In this document: piece by piece, positions 1 to 48,913 of the stretch
Position numbering within the stretch: the stretch's first letter is position 1
Layout: each line of letters opens with the position of its first letter
Source: Engraulis encrasicolus
Taxonomy: Eukaryota; Chordata; Actinopteri; Clupeiformes; Engraulidae
Direction of reading: 5' to 3'
Assembly (NCBI RefSeq): GCF_034702125.1
Contig: NC_085865.1
Span: 46,087,856 to 46,151,855, forward strand
Length of the DNA: 64,000 bases
The notes under the pieces: generated by a model
Told to the model about the DNA's origin: nothing
Database searches by the model: none
What the model saw: only the letters and a program-made list of their open reading frames with translations
Made by a program: the position numbers and the translations under genes

Positions 1-122
1 AGAAACAAAAGAAAAGAAGAGAAGAAAAAAAAGAAAGAAGAAAAAAGGAAGAGTGTGTCTGAGGAAACACAAGAGAGCAACCAAACGGGTGTTGATCGAG
101 GAAGGAAGGAAGGAAGGCAGGC
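1..122 (+). other. map4 5' UTR, purine-rich
   Basis: The stretch before ATG 123 is almost all A and G, including a GGAA run just upstream of the start. An in-frame TGA at 93-95 precedes the ATG. No pyrimidine tract plus AG is seen, so there is no obvious splice acceptor and this looks like 5' UTR rather than an internal exon. An upstream 5' UTR exon outside the window cannot be excluded. G at -3 of the ATG gives a moderate Kozak context. Confidence 0.55.
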
Positions 123-38087
<37,965 letters not shown>

Positions 38088-38231
38088 TTCTGCTTTTTGC
38101 TATCCTTCCACCCTCTGTACATTCCACCCTCCTTCCTGTACGCCAACTGTTACCCCTTCCTTGTTATTTTTCTCTTGTATGTTCCTCTCCTGTTTTCCAC
38201 CCTGTCTTTTCACACCTTGAATCCGATGCAG

Positions 38232-38621
38232 ATTGAGACATTCAAGCTCAACTTCCGTGAGAACGCGCGTTCGCGCACGGACCACGGCGCCGACATCATA
38301 TCCTGGCCAGCCCTGGGTGACAGCCCCGCCCTCCACCACCACCGAAACCCACACCACCACCGACCACCCTCCACCCCCCGCAGCGTCTCCCTCCACGGCT
38401 CCCAGGCGTCCGCAGGGACCCCAGCCTCCCCATCCCCGTCCCCTGCATCCCTCGCCTTCTCTCCCCAGGAGGTGGCTGGTGCGTCGGGGGTGAGCTCGTC
38501 GAACAACACCACAGGGTGCGACCCTACCACCCCCAACCCCACCCCCACCTCCACCCTTGTAATTCCCAAACAGCCACCACCCCCACCCCATTCCAACCCA
38601 CCTCACCTCCACCAACCATAG
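38232..38621 (+). CDS. map4: Alternative map4 3' coding exon with tau/MAP2-type C-terminus
   Basis: Acceptor ATCCGATGCAG after a pyrimidine-rich stretch; phase 0, so it can join directly to exon 10 (AAG|ATT). Encodes IETFKLNFRENARSRTDHGA followed by DIISWPALGDSP. The first part matches the tau/MAP2 segment after the last repeat (IETxKLxFRExAxAxxDHGAEI). The remainder is His/Pro/Ser-rich low complexity to a TAG at 38619-38621. A possible internal donor at 38490 (GGG|GTGAGC) could shorten it. Spliced this way the protein would have 1,258 residues. It lies inside the 3' UTR of the ETSI form. Confidence 0.75.
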   Translation: METFKLNFRENARSRTDHGADIISWPALGDSPALHHHRNPHHHRPPSTPRSVSLHGSQASAGTPASPSPSPASLAFSPQEVAGASGVSSSNNTTGCDPTTPNPTPTSTLVIPKQPPPPPHSNPPHLHQP

Positions 38622-41344
38622 CCCCTCTCCTCCCACGTAACTCCATGTGTGTCGCTGGTGTCTACTAACCTCGTGTTCCTTCCCTGGTTCACCCATGTTG
38701 GCTGAGTTGGTATTTGGCTGTATATAATACTGAGCTTCGGGCTGGGCAAGGGTTTTATGATGAAGGGGGGCGAGAGGGTAGAGGGAGGGGGGGCGGTTGA
38801 TTCTTTTTTTGAAAGGCTTCCTGGAGTTTCACTTGTGCTCGCCTGTAACTCTCGGGTTCTATGTACTAAACCATGTTAAAAGAGTTGGGTCAGTGGGACC
38901 TTTTGGTTCTGGGGACGGCTTGCTTGTTAAATGGTTTGTTTGTTTGTTTGTATGACTCTTTGTTTGTTTATTTGTTTGTTTTTCCCTGCCGAGTGACATT
39001 GAAGAACCCTCACAGTCTCCCTTCTCAGCCTCGCTCCATATTCATCAGCTCTCACAGCAAACTCATCTTCTTTCTCCTAAGACTCCATATCCCATGGTCC
39101 TCTCTGATCCATCAGGCTCATATTTACACACGCGAGTGCACAAGTCTTATTTGCCGTTTTAGCATCTGGTAAGCACAGTATATCCCTCTGGCTATTACTG
39201 GTTTTAAAACAGACGATATAAACAGTAAATTGTGAATCCTGTTTCCATGTTCAACACTGACTCTCGTTTAACACTGTCATGTATACACACACAACATGCA
39301 CCGTATAGACTTGCTGGTCTGGCAGTAGTCATTAAGCATTAAGCGTCCTTACATTGTGGGTGTCCAGGCTGAAAATGTGTATCCCTTCTCATTTCACACA
39401 CTGTAACTTCTCCCTTCTTGTGGAAACCCTGTGTCCTGCCTTTTTCGGTATGAGAGCACTCGCATTTACGTACAATATATAGTCTCTTTTAGCAGTTAGA
39501 CTCTTGAAATCTCTTTAAAACTCTGTGTTTTCGTGATGCTGTGTTTGAGTGATAATTGTAACTCTGAGCTTTTTGTCATTTTGTTAGTTTCGGTTCTTTG
39601 GAACTTGTTTTCCTCAAAGGTTATTTTTTTCTGGCTTTTTTTTCTTTCTGTAGTCCTCAGCTTTAGTTTGGTATTTTCTCTACCCTTCTCTCTCTCTAAT
39701 CCTTATTTTCCCCATTCTCTTGAAGCAATACAGTGTTTGCCTATTAAGGATGTGCAAATCATCACAACTCTATACGCACACGTCTTCAGCCCTACACAGA
39801 CAGGCATGCCATGCCATGCGAGGAACGTCTTTGATGTGAGTTAGCATGTCGTTAAAAAAAGGGACAGAGGAAAACGAACCTGGACTCCAGGTTGTGGATT
39901 AGTTGGGCTATTGTAAGGTCACATATTGGTCAAATCCTAATATGGATGGTACCAGTGTAATGTCATCTGAAACATAAGTTGGCTTGATATCTATTTTAGC
40001 TGTAATGTTGGTCTACACTTGGATACAAGACATGGAAAAATAATACCTTTTACAGACTTGGAGTAGGCCTAGATGATTTACCTAATTCAAACTTCTCACT
40101 GACTGAGGAGTCATACTATTACGAAGAAGCTGGTTAAGTGAATGTCTTGTGGATTTCAAATGACTTTTGATTCCACGTCTGGTTTAAGATGTTTAAAAAG
40201 GAAGGCACAAGGACGTAGCAGTTGGGGCTGTGGTGGTCTAGCGAAAGATGTTGAGAACATGACAGTCTTCGGTATGTGCCTCCTTCTATCTCTGTCTCTC
40301 TCTCTCTCCCCCTATCTTAAGAGGAGCATCAACTCGCTTACGCCTTCTTTAGAAAACAAGATCTATTCAAGGGACTGACATTGACTAACAATGTTCAACT
40401 AAGTAATACTTAGTCAGCCTATGTAGATATATAGAGCTTCTGGAGAATCCCTCTAAAGACTGTGCTTGTGACTAGCTGTGCTTGCTATCCTATCGCAGGT
40501 GTGCTCTTTTCACAGACGTGGTGTGTTGTTTCGGCACAGGTTTGTTAAGCGTCAAAAAAAGGCAGCCATATTGGTGTTTCTTTGGGAGTTTATGAGTGGA
40601 CTATTTGATGTTGCTTATTCCTCAAGTAGCAATTTTTCTTACAGTTGCCTCTGAATAGCGTTTTGTATGTGTTGACAGATATTGTGTTGTTTTTTTCCCC
40701 TTATAAGAAGCAAACACATTGATGCTAGCATTACAGTGTTGACATTTGAACTTATTGTTATGTAGGCTCCAGGTTCTTCTGAATGTTCATGACTGCTGTT
40801 GTGTTGAAGGTTAAGTCAGGGTTGTGTGTTTCTTAATGCGCTCTCATAGCCAGACACCGGACAAGACCCACAAAGAGAATGGAGTTGCAAAAATTGATAC
40901 CTTTTTAATTTGTCTTTGTAGCAAAAAAAAATTTAGTAAGGAAATATCCAGACCTAGCATCCTGTCACAAGCACAAAACAATACATAGCCTACTTAAGGA
41001 GGATGAATATTATGGACTCATACACTACAATATTTATAAATCAAAAATTTTACATACGTGTTGAGCTATTCTAAGCATGCTTCTTTTTTAGCACCTTATG
41101 GTTCAGTGATATCGTGGACAGTTAATGGAAAGAATATCCGCTGATGGCCTATCGGTTTGAGTATGTTGAGGTGTTGAAGTGCCCCAGACTTGAGGTTTGA
41201 TTGATTGCCAATGAAAGGAGACTTTAGAATCTGCCCCCAGACAGCTTTGAAGTATTTATTTTATTATTTTATTTGGAAAAGGGGGTGTCCCTAAAGAAGC
41301 TTCTATTGTTTCTTTGTTGTAGCCAATACATAGCAATACATTGA
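38622..41344 (+). other. Probable map4 3' UTR or flank, no coding signal
   Basis: AT-rich unique-looking sequence with a few short T, TTTG and CT runs. The open frames are short and lack recognisable domains. I see no RNA gene here. Confidence 0.4.
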
Positions 41345-41350
41345 AATAAA
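41345..41350 (+). terminator. Candidate map4 polyadenylation signal
   Basis: AATAAA, the first such hexamer I see downstream of either map4 stop codon on this strand, in an A-rich stretch with further AATAAA-like words just after. It would give a 3' UTR of about 3 kb. Other signals near 43440 are possible. Confidence 0.35.
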
Positions 41351-41886
41351 AAGTATGTAAAAATAAAAAAATAGAAACGATTTACTGTGCCGAAGAATTA
41401 TCCCCAAGAAGAATTTTAAATTTTCCTTGTTTCGCTTTTAAAAGCAGCAGCATTATGGATGTGAAACTCATTTGCTTAATTTTGAGGTGACGTAGGTCTA
41501 GATATCAGTTCAATTATGAAGTTGATCTGGCCTACCTTGGGTCCATGCTTGGCCCTGAATCAAGTATGGGAAGGTGGGGGGTTGTGTGGTCTGTGGACTG
41601 CAGGGGTCTGCAAGAAATATGGAACCACTCTCTGCCTCAATGGCGTAGATAGTCACTATGACAGCAATTCACAGTTGACTGCTACCAGTGTAATGACATC
41701 GACTCTAAATTCTTACAGTTACCACTTGATCACTAACCAAAATCATCAATCACGCTTCAGGCTTGCTGTTCTCCTTCTTTAGTTGCTTAAATTTAAATGT
41801 AAATATATATATTTTACCTGTTTATAAGCCCTTTATTATAATCAGATACCCACACCATTACAGTGCAACATGAAGTATTTGAATTA

Positions 41887-42461
41887 TTAACCCTATTCAG
41901 ACTGGGCTTTTTTGGCATTCCTGGGCCTGGGGGGGGGCTCTTTTGACCCCCCCCTCATAACTCATGAACGGAATACGGTATGATCACCAAACTTTGGGGA
42001 GATGATCTACATATGGACATCTATGAATGACATAATTTTTGTGTCATTATCTGGTATTATGACGTCATTATGACATCATCTGATTATAATGCCCAAAATC
42101 TTGTGATAATGTATTTTCTATCAAATTTAGGTAATGCACTTAAATGTTAATGATTATATGCTTCAGACCACTTTAATGCTCGCAAGGCTGTCTGATGCTA
42201 ATGGAAATAACAAAAAAATATGAAAAAGGAACAATAATGAGACTTAGATCAGTGATTTTCGGTCAGACATACCTGTCAGAAAACCGTTGCCATGGCAACT
42301 GCAAAAATGATAAACATAATCTTTTGGTACTAAACTGTTGCCAACTAAATTTTAGGAAAAGTCACCAAGTTTCGTAGTCATAGCTTAAGTCGTTAAGGAA
42401 TTATACGACATCAAAGTTGGTGCGGGCACTTTTAGCCCCCCCCCAGTCTGGATAGGGTTAA
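41887..42461. mobile_element. piggyBac-type MITE, family D copy 1
   Basis: TTAA at 41887-41890, then CCCTATTCAGACTGGG; right end CCCAGTCTGGATAGGG followed by TTAA at 42458-42461. TTAA target duplications and CCC termini are the piggyBac signature. Internal C and G homopolymers (GGGGGGGGG, CCCCCCC) lie close to each end. No transposase. A partial inverted copy lies at 52258-52460. Confidence 0.8.
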
Positions 42462-42464
42462 AAA

Positions 42465-44140
42465 GCCTATTATATCCTATTGGTGAAGACACATAAACAA
42501 TTAAAATGAAGCTACACGTTTTATTTGCGGTCCATGTAGCCGTCTTAGGGAGTTTTCATTATTCTGTATCGTAATGGCTAATATGATGGCATAAAAAGGG
42601 CTAAGTTAAACGAATGTTTTCCAAACCCGGCATACACCATGGTGGGCGCAGGAGTATGAGGCCCGCTGTTCAGTTTCTCTCATGTGCTTCAGGAAGAGTC
42701 ATTTACGAAGGAAAGACTTGATGCCTACCGCGTCCATCTGTTCTAAAAACTTCTTAGTCTTAAAACAAAATGAACTCCTGAGAAGCACAAGCTCAATGCC
42801 AACCCCCTTTGGCATCCATGGCATATTTTCAGATGCCACACACACACACACACACACACCAGAGGTTTAAGGGACATAGAGGGATAGGATTGGTTAGCAC
42901 TGACTGACAAGCCCTGGTCATCTGGGGTATCCTGTAGAACAGGAAATTACTGCAAAAGGTCAGAGGTCAAGCGGCTGCCTTGCTGGCAGAAGTATGGTAT
43001 AGCCACTACATGGCAACCCACCTGAAGCTGCCAAGCATAGCCTGGCCTCATTGGACCAGAGATCAATTATACCCCCCCACCCCACCTCCCTTGGCCACCA
43101 CGTCTTGCGTGAGATGAGATGAAATAAACCTACGTGTTCCTGTGCTCCATAGTACTGCCGGTCGGAGCCCCCTGCTAGACCCGCTTATACGATTAGCGCA
43201 CACATAGTGTGCAGGCGTACTAATAACACACAACATCATAGAGCATGCAACAATACATGGGATCTTAGCTAGACTTGTCATTTGCAGACATTGCCATTTG
43301 CAAATCTTTTTTTGTCTGTTTTCGTTATTTTTTTCTCATTTTGATTTCATTTTTTTCCATTAATTCTGAATTTTATTTTTTTGTTTGAAAGAAGTGTTTA
43401 TTGTGGTTAATTGTTAACTAGTGATGTGATTATTAAACAATAAATAAAATTTAAAAATGATTAAACACCTTGTTATTTGTCTCATTTAAAAACAAAACAT
43501 ACCAAAAGTATTAAGTACAGTAAGATTGTTTTAGAATCATGTTTTATATGCAGGTAAATATTGTTCATGCTGGAGGCACAGAGGACAGATGTACTGATCA
43601 AGATGGCTTCTATTAAGATGATTTATGTCCACCAGACCGTGGCAGCTACCAGTGAAGAACAGCTGCAGCCCATGGCAGGTGATAAAGGGAACATCTCCAC
43701 TCAGTGTGTGTTGACAAATGAAGCTTTGGCGATAGGGAAAGGTCTGACAGAAGGTCAATGTTTAGTTGTAATTGTGGAAATAAATATGTAACCATTTGAT
43801 TTTAAGAGCATATACAATGCCTGTTGAGTGTGACCAAACTGTGTGTGGATTTAGGCTTTTTTCCTGCCATTTCCTTCTACTCTCTGTTACAATCATTTTA
43901 CCGTGTCTGATTATAAAATCATGATAAAGTATGTGATATAATTTGTATAACTTGTATGAAAGAACCCCGTTGAATGCTTAGACATTTTCAGACCAATCTC
44001 AGTTGGTTCAACATTTAGTTTGTACCTACAGATGACCTGAGGGTGGCACTCTACACAACAAATCCACATTCTAGACTCCAGTGTGCTTTCTAAGTGGAGA
44101 TTGACTGAGCTGTTGCACAATGGCTTTTCAATAGGGCAGA
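42465..44140. other. Intergenic region between map4 and chmp4c
   Basis: No gene recognised. Plus-strand frame 43561-43791 (76 codons) has no known domain and weak composition support. T-rich at 43310-43400 and AATAAA-rich at 43440-43460. Confidence 0.5.
42838..42860. repeat. (CA)n short microsatellite
   Basis: About 11 CA units. Confidence 0.85.
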
Positions 44141-44142
44141 CC

Positions 44143-44444
44143 TAACCCTTGTAAAGTGTTCGGGTCATTTTGACCCATTTCAGTTTTTTTGCTTAAGAAA
44201 TAGTATCTTAAAAGTAATCCAACAGCTTGGATTGAGTTTACTCACTTTCTTCACCATCTCCTTATCTTTCTCTGAATCTCCCACTCTCAAAAACATATAT
44301 ACACAGAAATTCACAAGCATGATGAAGGGAACATGAGGGTAGATATGAGCAATTAACCTTTTAAAATTATTTTTCTACATACCCGGGTCAAAATGACCCG
44401 AACAACTTCGATGTAACAAAAACACAAACACCTTACAAGGGTTA
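44143..44444. mobile_element. MITE, probably piggyBac-like, downstream of chmp4c
   Basis: Left TAACCCTTGTAAAGTGTTCG with GGGTCATTTTGACCC; right GGGTCAAAATGACCCGAACA and CCTTACAAGGGTTA. Termini are CCCTTGTAA and TTACAAGGG flanked by TAA and TTAA, so an eroded TTAA duplication is likely. Confidence 0.7.
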
Positions 44445-44529
44445 AGAGCACTAGTAAAGCTTGCAGCATTTGTAAAGGCAGGTTTAAAAATAGCAAACAA
44501 TCAGATTATAATCACATATCGTCAATGTG

Positions 44530-44535
44530 TTTATT
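44530..44535 (-). terminator. chmp4c polyadenylation signal
   Basis: AATAAA on the minus strand, about 440 nt after the stop codon; the first one downstream of the chmp4c stop that I see. Confidence 0.6.
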
Positions 44536-44971
44536 TTTCAATAAAACAAGCAGACATTTTGGTTATTTACAATTGATGCACATTTGGAATGTGGACCTGT
44601 GAAAACAAGTTTCCTTCATCTTTGCAAGTAGGTGGTAATATAAGAAAAGCAGTTATGGAGATTTATAGGCTACTGTATTAAACTCACTTCCCTTCATATC
44701 AGTCTGGTAAGACCATAGTGTATTTTAGTCACGTGCCATTTAAAAACATAAAAAATGAGATAAATAAAGATGGATGAAATAACAGATTAAGGTTAAAACA
44801 GAACGCGCTCACAACTGGAGAGCAGACAGACTTAAAATCCTTCATTTTACATTGATTGGCAAGTATTACAAGTGCAAATTCACTTCTATATACAGTACAT
44901 GTGATTAGTAGAACTTTGATCCTTCGTTAGCCAAGCCTCTACCCTCTAGATGACGTTTACCAGGGACCCGT

Positions 44972-45033
44972 TTAGGTGGCCCAGGAAGCCAACCTCTTCA
45001 TATCTGCATCGTCCTCCACACGCTTCTTTGATG
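44972..45033 (-). CDS. chmp4c: chmp4c coding exon 5, C-terminal helix
   Basis: Acceptor GTGTCTACAG on the minus strand. Encodes PSKKRVEDDADMKRLASWAT and stops with TAA. The acidic run followed by an amphipathic helix ending WAT is the ALIX-binding helix of CHMP4C proteins. Confidence 0.92.
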
Positions 45034-46835
45034 CTGTAGACACACAAAAATATGACTTACTTCAGAGGTCCTACATGATCTCTCAATGTTATTTAGTAGA
45101 AGAACCTAATTGCATGTCAAATGTATGGCCATACTGGACAAAAATAATTTAAAATCTAAGGAAACGTATTTAACAATATGAACTTGAACATCTTCCCAAA
45201 CACAAAACTACATTGAGACTTTTTTTAAAGGAAGTAGATATGAAAAAAACATACCCCTGGATAAGACCCCAATGTAACCCTGAAAATGTTTTGACTTGCA
45301 TATAAAGGCATTCTATACTGACAGGCAAGGTGTCTGGCAGTACGGGCTTTTCATGTTCAAAGGACATTTCTCTACACAGGTATGTGACTTACGCGTGCGA
45401 TGACTGGGTCTCTCAGCTGGCAGTCTGCTGGAAGGCACGCTGGGTAGCCTGGCTGTAGTCTTGGTGTCCTCCTCCAACTCCAGTTCCTGTAGTTCAGCCA
45501 TGAGGTCATCCTATCGTAACACAAAGAACATATTTACCTTCATAGTAAGTGCATCATACTGTTTGCAATGGATTCATAGATCGGCAAGCCCAGTCTGGAT
45601 GGTTAAGCTGATCACTGGACTTGTGCATAGTAAAGGTGGGGAGTCAGACTTCAGACTTCAGAAATCAGACTTGTAAATTGGGACTCCAAAGTCCAAACAT
45701 CACCAGGGGGCTGCGAGCCAGCATTCTCCCCCGTACTACTTTCGACCAGAGGTACCCTGGCCTGTAGGGCTGCACAATATATCGAAAATGTAGCGAAATT
45801 GCTATATCAAGAGTGGCAACATACGTATCGCAAAAATGACTTGATTATCGCTAACAAGTAAAACATTTCTGTGCAGTCAAATCACTAGCTGAATATAAAC
45901 AAATACACAAGAAGCCCGCCATGACCAAGCCGCGCCCCCTCACACAGACCGACAAATTAGTGACAAGAATTACAATCGGCTATATTAATAATATCTGAAT
46001 ATCTGAATATCGCTTGAATATCGTTATCGAAGTGTTGCACGCCGTTATCGAGTATGGCATTTTTTCTGTTATCGTGCAGCCCTAGTAGCCCGAGCATGGT
46101 ACCATCCCCTGCGGCCTCCTTCTTAGGGACACTTAATGGGCAGCCCCATTGCAAGGGGTGAGGCATATGCAATTTGGGAGTGTGCACTGTCTGCCATGTT
46201 GTGCTACGTCATAATGACAATGGGACTTGGACCAGTTGAGCTTTCTCTTTATGCAGTAGCACTCACACACAACTTTGTATTTCTGTACAACAAAAAGCTG
46301 GTCTATCTTGCCCATACCTCATCAAACTCATCTCCAAATGGTCGCGAGATGGCATCGTTGATCTCCTTGGCTAGATCCTGTTGCTCTTGAATGTCATCCA
46401 TTAGCACATCAATCTTATCCATGTCTCTAAAGGAATACAGCCAAAAAGATTGACATTATTTGCTATGACATAGATCAGGGTTATTCAATAGGCGGCCCGA
46501 GGGCCACATGCGGCCCAGGTGTGGCCCTCAACTGTAGCAGTATACATTTAAGTTTTGATACTGCAGTACAACACTTGATTTTCTTGAGAATCTCCTGCTT
46601 GTCTTTACATTCACATTCAATTTGATTAGGTTTTAGTTTAGAGGAACATGTTTAAAAATTGTTTGTAGACTACTGATTTGAAGTAGTTATTGAAGTCATT
46701 TCTGTGTTAGTGATGGCTGAAAATGTGCGGCCCGACTGAAGTTCTAGGTTTCGAATTGTGGCCCGATTAAAAGTCTAATTGAATAGCCCTGACATAGATG
46801 ATATGCGAAACTTAATATATATGGGTGTGAGTGTG

Positions 46836-46895
<60 letters not shown>

Positions 46896-48913
46896 CACGC
46901 ACGCGCACAAAGCACTTTGAGACAACTTCCTAGTTGGAGTGCTGTGAGCCTACAAAAGAATTTTGATTGAGTTGATTGATTATTCAATTTGACCATTTTG
47001 TGCTTATAATTTATTTTTTGGTGCCAGCCAGGAGAGTTTTTCATGGTCCTGGCAATCTCTCAGCAGATATGTGTTGCTCAGTGTATGTCAGTCCTCCAGT
47101 CAACTCACACTCGCTCATGGACCTTCTTCATGGCCTTGGATGCATAGCCCATGTTCTTGAGCACCTCTGTGTTCATGCTGGAATTCTCCAGGGCCTCCCT
47201 CTGGAACTCGATGGTGGATAGGGTTCCATCTATCTGTGTCAGCTGCTGCTCGTAGCGCTTCTTCCTCTTCAGGGCCTGCAAAGCAGCTGGGCAAGGCAAG
47301 GACTGGCATCATCAGTGCACTATATTGGGTTATCCAGGAGCTGAATAATGAGCTTTTAATGACATGGGACAAAATGAATGTGGTTTTCATAATCTCAAAG
47401 CTCAGTGAAACTGAAACGCAAAGAATAATTTACATAGCGAAGCTTTACTTTGTGAAGCCTTCCCTGTGCCTGTTGACAGTCTATTTGGGTGGGCTTAGAG
47501 CGTGGCTTTAGGGTCATTCCGTGTCAATTCACACGCCTTCCCCACGTGACTCTCTCCGATTTACCCGATATCTCACATACAGGTACCTTTTGATGTCAAT
47601 TGAAAGAATACCAAGTATTAGCACCATACGTCTAACGGTGGCGGAGATGAAGCCCACCAAAGTTGGGGTGCCATGCCCACTTTTCAAGCCTGTGAATTGC
47701 ATATAAAATTTACAAGCAGATTTTGAAGGAATATACAAGCCTAAAAATCACCATGGCCCCTCAATATGACCCTGTCTACCAGATAATGTACTTACAAATA
47801 GCATGCCTTGATTATTTTTGGCTATATTAAGCCTTAAAAACTGAATTTGTGAAAAGCGTGATGAAGAGTCTTGCCATTTTGGGGTTCCAGATCTTGGTAA
47901 CTATGTATGCTTTGGGAGTTACAGGTATAATTGATTTTCCATCATATTTGGCAGCTGTACAGTGTTTTCCAAAAAAGTAGGGCTCTCAGACTTTTAATGA
48001 TGGAATAGTAGGGACTCAAAAACAGCTTTTGGACAAAATGACCTTACGGTACCCTCTACTTCAGGCCTCAAATTAACCATGTGGACACTTGATGCCTGGA
48101 ACGCCCTTTTAACCCCATGTACAGTAGCACTGTATCAAACATTCAAGCTAGGAACAACTTTGTTTGTCTGTTTTTCTCGTAAAGAATTCACGTTTGGCTC
48201 GAGTTACTGTTGTGGAGGTAGGGTGCTAACACTTGGTAGGCCTATTCTTTCAATTGACACCAAAACGTACCTGTATGTGAGATATCGGGTAAATCGGAGA
48301 GGGTCAAGGGAGATTCTAGGGAATCATGTGAATTGACATGGAATGACCCTTTATTTACCGCAGCGTTTCACGCTGTGAATGGCCGAGGCTATTCTTACTA
48401 AACCAGACTGACTTGAAATTGCTCGTGCTTTTAAAAAAAACAACAGGCTACGCCCGTTGAGAGTGTGCGTAACATACCAAATGCAACTCGCCTCCAGTCA
48501 CGACCAGTTACAATGTCACACTCAGATTTCCTTGTGATAAATTTGAGTTGTTAAAGGGCGCGCGCCCTGATACACATAATGGGCATCACTGGAATAACAG
48601 AAATGATTTAATTTGGTCAAGACTAGGCCTAAATAAATGGCCTTCAATGCCTTATCAGGTGAATAGGCCATCACAACTTACCTCTTTTGTTTCTGGTCCC
48701 GTGCTTTTTGGCGATGGCAAGTTCCTGTTGAATTTTACCCTCTAAATATTCTTGCTTTTTGGTAAGCATAGTCTCGGTCTCCCGTAGCTTTTGGATGGCT
48801 TCTCGTGGAGTCGCTTGTTCTCCTCTGGATCGATGTTTTGATTTGGAACTGGATGGGCTGGATTTTGAGCTCGAACCAGCACCACCACCGAACAACTTTG
48901 AAATCTTACTCAT
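44972..48913 (-). CDS. chmp4c: chmp4c-like ESCRT-III subunit, whole gene model (5 coding exons)
   Basis: Exons on the minus strand, in order: 48913-48682, 47286-47109, 46426-46318, 45510-45393, 45033-44972. The sum is 699 nt, 232 residues plus stop; human CHMP4C has about 233. CHMP4 proteins are Snf7-family subunits that polymerise into membrane-bending filaments for endosomal sorting, cytokinetic abscission and envelope repair; the acidic C-terminus binds ALIX and VPS4 partners. The sequence shows a basic N-terminal helix region (KKQEYLEGKIQQELAIAKKH), the conserved LSTIEFQREALEN and MDDIQEQQDLAKEI helices, and a C-terminal amphipathic helix ADMKRLASWAT, where the WAT end favours CHMP4C over CHMP4B. 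All introns are GT-AG and in phase. Confidence 0.92.
45393..45510 (-). CDS. chmp4c: chmp4c coding exon 4
   Basis: Acceptor TTACGATAG, donor ACGC|GTAAGT on the minus strand; 118 nt, ends in phase 1. Encodes DDLMAELQELELEEDTK, then LPSVPSSRLPAERPSHRT. The LPSVPSS motif corresponds to the LPNVPSS segment of CHMP4 proteins. Confidence 0.93.
45765..46084. mobile_element. MITE with TAGGGCTGCAC termini (hAT-like) in chmp4c intron 3
   Basis: Left TAGGGCTGCACAATATATCG, right TATCGTGCAGCCCTA. The interior has many ATCG/CGAT words (ATATCGCTTGAATATCGTTA). The GGGCTGCAC terminus is well known in fish repeats. No clear 8-bp duplication. Confidence 0.75.
46318..46426 (-). CDS. chmp4c: chmp4c coding exon 3
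   Basis: Acceptor TATTCCTTTAG, donor GAG|GTATGG on the minus strand; 109 nt. Encodes DMDKIDVLMDDIQEQQDLAK, then EINDAISRPFGDEFDE. Matches the CHMP4 helix 4-5 region, including the acidic FDE turn. Confidence 0.95.
46476..46791. mobile_element. hAT-type MITE with perfect 8-bp target duplication, chmp4c intron 2
   Basis: Left CAGGGTTATTCAATAGGCGG, right AGTCTAATTGAATAGCCCTG. The octamer ACATAGAT lies immediately before (46468-46475) and after (46792-46799). Interior rich in GGCCCGA and GCGGCCC words near both ends. No transposase. Confidence 0.9.
46838..46890. repeat. (GT)n microsatellite
   Basis: GT run ending in GCGTGCACGCACGCGC, in chmp4c intron 2. Confidence 0.93.
47109..47286 (-). CDS. 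chmp4c: chmp4c coding exon 2
   Basis: Acceptor TTGCCCAG, donor GT|GTGAGT on the minus strand; 178 nt. Encodes AALQALKRKKRYEQQLTQID, LSTIEFQREALEN, NTEVLKNMGYASKAMKKVHE: the most conserved core of CHMP4. A donor two bases earlier would shift the frame against exon 3; the chosen one gives an HERVDMDKID alignment of the same length as human HENMDLNKID. Confidence 0.95.
47511..48350. mobile_element. 840-bp element with long terminal inverted repeats, chmp4c intron 1
   Basis: Left GGGTCATTCCGTGTCAATTC and right GAATTGACATGGAATGACCC; complementarity continues inward through TCCGATTTACCCGATATCTC and ATTGAAAGAAT for roughly 110 bp. Flanks are TTTA on both sides. No transposase. Confidence 0.85.
48682..48913 (-). 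CDS. chmp4c: chmp4c coding exon 1
   Basis: Starts MSKISKLFGGG, followed by a Ser/Lys-rich linker and KHRSRGEQATPREAIQKL, then the first Snf7 helix to KKHGTRNK. The donor reads AGAG|GTAAGT on the minus strand; ends in phase 1. The open frame extends upstream to 49162 without homology, so the ATG at 48913 is chosen by similarity to CHMP4 N-termini. The Ser-rich linker is longer than in human CHMP4B or CHMP4C as I recall them. Confidence 0.92.

Noticed and set aside
43561..43791. 76-codon plus-strand frame between the two genes
   Set aside because: No recognisable domain or neighbouring exon signals; too short to support a gene.
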